Shown: piece by piece, positions 13,140 to 16,398 of the stretch | How the letters are laid out: every line of letters begins with the position of its first letter | Position numbering within the stretch: the first letter of the stretch is position 1 | From: JAVVRI01 sp036654795 | Lineage (GTDB): Bacteria > Bacteroidota > Bacteroidia > Bacteroidales > Tannerellaceae | Direction: 5' to 3' | Assembly (NCBI GenBank): GCA_036654795.1 | Contig: JAVVRI010000065.1 | Location: forward strand, 1-16,398 | Length of the DNA: 16,398 nt | Made by a program: the position numbers and the translations under genes | The notes under the pieces: model-generated | Seen by the model: only the letters and a program-made list of their open reading frames with translations | Database searches by the model: none | What the model was told of the DNA's origin: nothing

Positions 13140-13151
13140 GCCTTTGTATAT

Positions 13152-14771
13152 TTATTCGAAAGCACCCATGCGGAGTGTGTTCACTTCGCGTTCGTTTAGG
13201 TAGCGCCATTTGCCGCGACCAAGGTTCTTCTTTGTCAATCCGGCAAAGTAAACGCGGTCTAGCTTTGTTACGTGATAGCCTAACGATTCAAAGATACGGC
13301 GTACGATGCGGTTACGTCCTGAGTGGATCTCGATGCCCACTTGCGTTTTGTCGTCTTCGCTTGCATAACTGATGGCATCGGCGTGGATTTCTCCGTCTTC
13401 CAGATCCAGTCCGTTTGCAATCTTTTCCATATCTTCTATTGATACATTCTTATCCAACCACACGTGGTAGATTTTTTTCTTCTTGAACGAAGGGTGCGTC
13501 AGCTTAGAAGCCAAGTCGCCATCGTTTGTTAATAACAATACACCGGTCGTGTTGCGGTCTAAGCGGCCAACAGGGTAGATACGCTCTTGGCAAGCATTTT
13601 TTACAAGATCCATAACCGTTAGGCGTTCTTGTGGATCGTCCGAAGTGGTTACGCAGTTCTTGGGTTTGTTAAGCACGATGTATACCTTGCTTTCGATCTG
13701 TACCACTTTGTCGTTATAAACCACATTGTCTGAGCGGGTGATCTTTGTACCCAGCTCGGTTACTACAACGTCGTTTACCTTCACGTTGCCATTCTGGATG
13801 TATTCGTCTGCTTCGCGACGTGAACAAACACCTGCGTTTGAGAGGAACTTGTTCAAGCGGATCGGCTCGTTCGGATCGGCTAATACTTCTTTGTATTTTA
13901 GCTGCTTTTGCAGGTTATACTTAGCGTTCGGATTGTAGTCGCTTGAGCGTAGTTTTAGGCCGTTAGGGCGTCTGCCGTTGTTGCTGTAGCTGCTGTTTCC
14001 ACTTGGACGGCTGTTGCCATAAGATGAGCTTCCGCCTCCGTAGGAGTTACCACCCCCACCATAGGAGTTTGAGTTACCATAAGAGGGTCTGCTACCTCCG
14101 CGGTTGTCGCGGCTGTCGTATGAATTGACGCGTGTGTCTCCTACGCGTGGTCTTCTTTTCTTCATGTCTCCGCCTTCTGAGCCCTCTTGGTTCGACCGGT
14201 CGTTTCCATAAGCAGGACGTGTCGGACGGTTGAACGGACGTTGCTCACCACCACCGAAAGAGAGGCGGTTGCTGTTATAGGCCGGTTTGTTGTATCCTCC
14301 TTCGCGGTTACTGTTATACCCACCTTCGCGGTTACCGCTGTTATATCCACCTTCACGGCTGTTGTAACCACCTTCGCGATTGCCAAAACTACGTGTGTTT
14401 CCACCTTCGCGGTTAAACGGCTTGTTATATCCACCTTCGCGGTTTTCCATAGGGCGCGGACGGCTTGGGCGATCGCTGTATGCCGGACGATCTCCATAAG
14501 AGGGGCGGTTGTCGCTATACGACGGACGGTTGTCGTTGTACGACGGACGGCTGTCGCCGTATGCCGGGCGGTTATAATTACCCCCTCTGTCATCGCGATT
14601 CGGGCGGCTGTTATACGACGGTCTTCGTTCATAATTGCTGTTGCCCTCAGGTCTGTTGTAACCAGGGTTGAAAGGTCTTCTTTCGCCTTCCTGGTCTGTG
14701 TTTTCCCGTCTGATACTTGGTATCACTTTTTTTGGACGCGGTTGAGATTCATCTCTTTCTTCTGTGCTCAT
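13152..14771 (-). CDS. RsuA/RluB-type rRNA pseudouridine synthase with a large disordered N-terminal region
   Basis: The enzyme converts a uridine of ribosomal RNA to pseudouridine. The 539 residues have two parts. Residues 303-539 are a standard RsuA/RluB/RluE/RluF enzyme: an S4 RNA-binding domain (303-350, PIRLNKFLSNAGVCSRREADEY), the catalytic GRLDRNTTGVLLLTNDG block with Asp405, and the KIYHVWLD and GRNRIVRRIFESLGYHVTKLDR motifs. Residues 1-300 are low in hydrophobic residues and rich in R, G, N, S, Y and P, with repeats of REGGYN and RPSY, so they should be disordered and RNA-binding. Common bacterial relatives are about 230-300 residues, so the extension more than doubles the length. 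Similar extensions occur in Bacteroidetes relatives. The rRNA site cannot be fixed from sequence. It follows purB by 63 bases and precedes asnS, all on the minus strand. Confidence 0.93.
   Translation of the reverse strand: MSTEERDESQPRPKKVIPSIRRENTDQEGERRPFNPGYNRPEGNSNYERRPSYNSRPNRDDRGGNYNRPAYGDSRPSYNDNRPSYSDNRPSYGDRPAYSDRPSRPRPMENREGGYNKPFNREGGNTRSFGNREGGYNSREGGYNSGNREGGYNSNREGGYNKPAYNSNRLSFGGGEQRPFNRPTRPAYGNDRSNQEGSEGGDMKKRRPRVGDTRVNSYDSRDNRGGSRPSYGNSNSYGGGGNSYGGGSSSYGNSRPSGNSSYSNNGRRPNGLKLRSSDYNPNAKYNLQKQLKYKEVLADPNEPIRLNKFLSNAGVCSRREADEYIQNGNVKVNDVVVTELGTKITRSDNVVYNDKVVQIESKVYIVLNKPKNCVTTSDDPQERLTVMDLVKNACQERIYPVGRLDRNTTGVLLLTNDGDLASKLTHPSFKKKKIYHVWLDKNVSIEDMEKIANGLDLEDGEIHADAISYASEDDKTQVGIEIHSGRNRIVRRIFESLGYHVTKLDRVYFAGLTKKNLGRGKWRYLNEREVNTLRMGAFE
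14286..14444 (-). repeat. Coding minisatellite: six REGG units in the pseudouridine synthase
   Basis: Residues 110-162 contain six REGG copies (starting at residues 111, 121, 132, 139, 148 and 156), five of them followed by YN. The DNA shows the repeated pattern of GGT/GGC-rich codons seen on the plus strand as CCACCTTCGCGGTT and close variants. Unit spacing is 7-11 residues, so it is an imperfect tandem array that could change length by slippage or recombination. Confidence 0.8.
14463..14573 (-). repeat. Coding repeat: RPSY/RPAY units in the pseudouridine synthase
   Basis: Residues 67-103 repeat the motif RP(S/A)Y followed by G/N/S-D (RPAYGD, RPSYND, RPSYSD, RPSYGD, RPAYSD). At DNA level this appears as repeats of ACGACGGACGG-type blocks on the plus strand. 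It is part of the disordered N-terminal region. Confidence 0.75.
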
Positions 14772-14804
14772 TTGTTGTAAATTAAAATGATAAATAACTA
14801 ATTG

Positions 14805-14820
14805 GCAACCTCACGGCTGC
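14805..14820 (-). other. Small hairpin between purB and the pseudouridine synthase gene
   Basis: On the minus strand GCAGCC pairs with GGTTGC (one G-U) around a GTGA tetraloop of the stable GNRA type, 14 bases after the purB stop. No T run follows directly, so it may be a processing or weak pause site and not a terminator. Confidence 0.35.
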
Positions 14821-14834
14821 ACTGCTTGTTCGCA

Positions 14835-16184
14835 TTAAAAACCTGTATAATTATGCGGCGTAATCGCCTTTAATTCTGCTTTAACAGCATCGCTTACCTG
14901 CAACGTTTCGATAAATGCACTAATCGACTGTTCGGTAATTCCTTCATTTGTACGTGTTAATGCCTTGAGGGCTTCGTAGGGTTTAGGGTAACCTTCACGA
15001 CGTAATACCGTCTGGATGCCTTCAGCCACGACTGCCCAACATTTGTCCAAGTCACGTTCGAGGGCTTTCTCATTTAATAACAGTTTACCCAATCCTTTTG
15101 TTAAGCTCTTGAATGCAATTTCAATATGAGCCATCGGCACTCCGACGTTTCTCAACACCGTAGAGTCTGTAAGGTCTCTTTGCAGACGAGAGATAGGCAG
15201 CTTGGTGGCCAAGTGTTCCAAGATTGCATTGGCCAGTCCTAGGTTGCCTTCTGCGTTTTCAAAGTCGATCGGGTTCACTTTGTGTGGCATGGCTGACGAG
15301 CCAACTTCGCCGGCCTTAATCTTCTGCTTGAAATACTCCATTGAGATGTATTGCCAGAAGTCACGGTTCAGGTCGATCAGGATGGTATTGATACGTTTCA
15401 TGCCATCAAAGATAGCGGCCAGATTGTCGTAGTTTGAAATCTGCGTGGTCCATTCTTCACGTTTTAGTCCCAGCTTTTCGCTGACAAAACGGTTGCCGAA
15501 TGCTTTCCAGTCATAGTCCGGATAAGCTACATGGTGCGCGTTGAAGTTTCCGGTAGCTCCACCGAACTTGGCCGATACGGGAATGGCCTTTAGTAGTGTA
15601 ACCTGTTGCTCCAGCCTATAGGCAAAAACCATGATCTCTTTTCCCAAACGGGTGGGAGAGGCTGGCTGTCCATGCGTCTTGGCCAGCATGGGGATTTCCA
15701 TCCACTGCTCGGCATACTTGCGGAGCAGGTCAATCACCTCCTGAAGCCCGGGGTAATAAACAGTCGTCATGGCCTCTTTCAGCGAAAGGGGCACAGCGGT
15801 GTTGTTTATGTCTTGTGAGGTCAGTCCGAAATGGATAAACTCATGATACTTCTCGGCCAGGAAGTGTTCGGTTTTTTCTTTGATAAAATACTCTACCGCC
15901 TTTACGTCATGATTGGTTACGCTCTCAATCTCTTTTACGCGCAAAGCATCCGTTTCGGAGAAGTTCGTATAAACGTCCCGTAACCAAGTCTTCACCTCCG
16001 GCGTGTTAAGCTCGCTTAACTGCGGAAGAAATTCAGAAAGAGTAATAAAGTACTCAATCTCTACCTGCACTCTATATTTAATGAGTGCGTATTCTGAAAA
16101 GTAAGCTGCTAAGTTCTCAGCTTTATTTCTATAACGTCCGTCTACGGGCGAAATGGCTGTTAGTGTTGAAAGTGTCATATACAT
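14835..16184 (-). CDS. purB: Adenylosuccinate lyase
   Basis: PurB carries out two steps of purine synthesis: removal of fumarate from SAICAR to give AICAR, and from adenylosuccinate to give AMP. The 449 residues match the E. coli-type long PurB. Motifs: TAISPVDGRYRNK (9-21), NHDVKAVEY (91-99), the KTHGQPASPT block with His171, and the superfamily signature GSSAMPHKVNPIDFENAEGN (295-314) with its catalytic serine pair. It shares the fumarase/aspartase fold with argH in this window but is only distantly related. Two ATGs lie close together: 16184 (MYMTLST) and 16178 (MTLST). The second aligns better with usual PurB starts, so 16178 is equally likely. A -7 box lies about 20 bases upstream. Confidence 0.97.
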   Translation of the reverse strand: MYMTLSTLTAISPVDGRYRNKAENLAAYFSEYALIKYRVQVEIEYFITLSEFLPQLSELNTPEVKTWLRDVYTNFSETDALRVKEIESVTNHDVKAVEYFIKEKTEHFLAEKYHEFIHFGLTSQDINNTAVPLSLKEAMTTVYYPGLQEVIDLLRKYAEQWMEIPMLAKTHGQPASPTRLGKEIMVFAYRLEQQVTLLKAIPVSAKFGGATGNFNAHHVAYPDYDWKAFGNRFVSEKLGLKREEWTTQISNYDNLAAIFDGMKRINTILIDLNRDFWQYISMEYFKQKIKAGEVGSSAMPHKVNPIDFENAEGNLGLANAILEHLATKLPISRLQRDLTDSTVLRNVGVPMAHIEIAFKSLTKGLGKLLLNEKALERDLDKCWAVVAEGIQTVLRREGYPKPYEALKALTRTNEGITEQSISAFIETLQVSDAVKAELKAITPHNYTGF

Positions 16185-16200
16185 TATTAATATAGAGCTG

Positions 16201-16208
16201 CAAAGGTA
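16201..16208 (-). promoter_or_regulatory. -7 box of the purB promoter
   Basis: The minus strand reads TACCTTTG, an exact TAnnTTTG match, giving a start near 16195 and a very short leader (11-17 bases) before the purB ATG. No TTTG at -33 is seen. Confidence 0.55.
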
Positions 16209-16270
16209 ATGTATTTATTATTACCAATAGCGGGGCAGTGAAAGTTTTTTTGAACTTTTTCTTCATAATA

Positions 16271-16301
16271 TTTGGAGGGAATAAAAAAAGCCGTATCTTT
16301 G
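16271..16301 (+). promoter_or_regulatory. Bacteroidetes-type promoter for tRNA-Val
   Basis: TTTG (16271-16274), a spacer of exactly 19 bases, and TATCTTTG (16294-16301) give a full TTTG/TAnnTTTG match, as at the tRNA-Gly promoter. The start should be near 16308, about 36 bases before the tRNA-Val 5' end. Confidence 0.8.
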
Positions 16302-16343
16302 CACCGTCTTAAAGAGATAAGGCGTAACGAAAAGAAGTAAGAA

Positions 16344-16398
16344 GGGCGCTTAGCTCAGTTGGTTCAGAGCATCTGGTTTACACCCAGAGGGTCGGGGG
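16344..16398 (+). tRNA. tRNA-Val (UAC), 3' part cut off by window edge
   Basis: The sequence gives acceptor GGGCGCT, T-A, D-arm GCTC/GAGC, anticodon stem TCTGG/CCAGA with loop TTTACAC and anticodon UAC, then the variable loop and the beginning of the T-arm, where the window ends. It is probably the first gene of a tRNA cluster that continues to the right. Confidence 0.93.

Noticed and set aside
14286..14444. Regular short repeats that could suggest a CRISPR array.
   Set aside because: Units are 21-33 bases, in frame, imperfect and without unique spacers of constant length. They encode REGGYN repeats inside a known enzyme gene.
14187..14780. Long valine/arginine-rich open frame on the plus strand opposite the pseudouridine synthase.
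   Set aside because: It is the complement of the RG/NY-rich repeats of a clear minus-strand gene. Its composition is a shadow of those codons and no promoter precedes it.
706..16184. argH and purB as a duplicated gene pair.
   Set aside because: Both belong to the fumarase/aspartase superfamily, but their sequences match two different, separately conserved enzymes with their own signature blocks; there is no sign of recent duplication.

Overview
The window looks like chromosomal core DNA from a member of the Bacteroidales (Bacteroides/Parabacteroides/Porphyromonas relatives). The reasons are Bacteroidetes-type promoters (TAnnTTTG at -7, sometimes with TTTG at -33) in front of several genes, start codons without clear Shine-Dalgarno sequences, a PorQ-type outer-membrane protein, and a TonB/ExbB/ExbD set of the Bacteroidetes kind. 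I cannot name the genus. I see no phage, insertion sequence, CRISPR array or other acquired island.

Left part (1-3850). Two tRNA genes on the minus strand (Gly-GCC, then Leu-UAA running off the window edge) share one well-formed promoter. Upstream of them lies a tight minus-strand run: pyrE (pyrimidine synthesis), a small SRPBCC-fold protein, argH (last step of arginine synthesis) and a lipoprotein with a Rieske-like fold whose two histidine ligands are replaced. A 718-base AT-rich gap (3134-3851) follows. It has no convincing protein gene, but it holds an orphan plus-strand promoter-like motif, strong hairpins and a short tandem repeat.

Middle part (3852-10366). porQ (minus) is divergent from tonB (plus). 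tonB is followed by a terminator, then by a trans-polyprenyl diphosphate synthase and a TatD-type nuclease that nearly touch. A tRNA-Ser (GGA) gene sits just in front of a four-gene operon: exbB, an unassigned four-helix membrane protein, and two different exbD genes. With tonB this should form the inner-membrane motor that powers TonB-dependent outer-membrane uptake. The operon ends in a 14-bp bidirectional terminator.

Right part (10384-16398). A GNAT acetyltransferase (minus) and an Lrp/AsnC regulator (plus) are divergent. After two tandem hairpins come three minus-strand genes, transcribed in the order purB, a 16S/23S-type pseudouridine synthase with a very large Arg/Gly/Asn/Tyr-rich disordered N-terminal region, and asnS. 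A tRNA-Val (UAC) gene with a textbook Bacteroidetes promoter starts at the right edge and is cut by it.

Most genes are ordinary housekeeping genes. The less explained items are the four-helix protein inside the ExbB/ExbD operon, the histidine-less Rieske-like lipoprotein, the disordered extension on the pseudouridine synthase, and the structured gap at 3134-3851.
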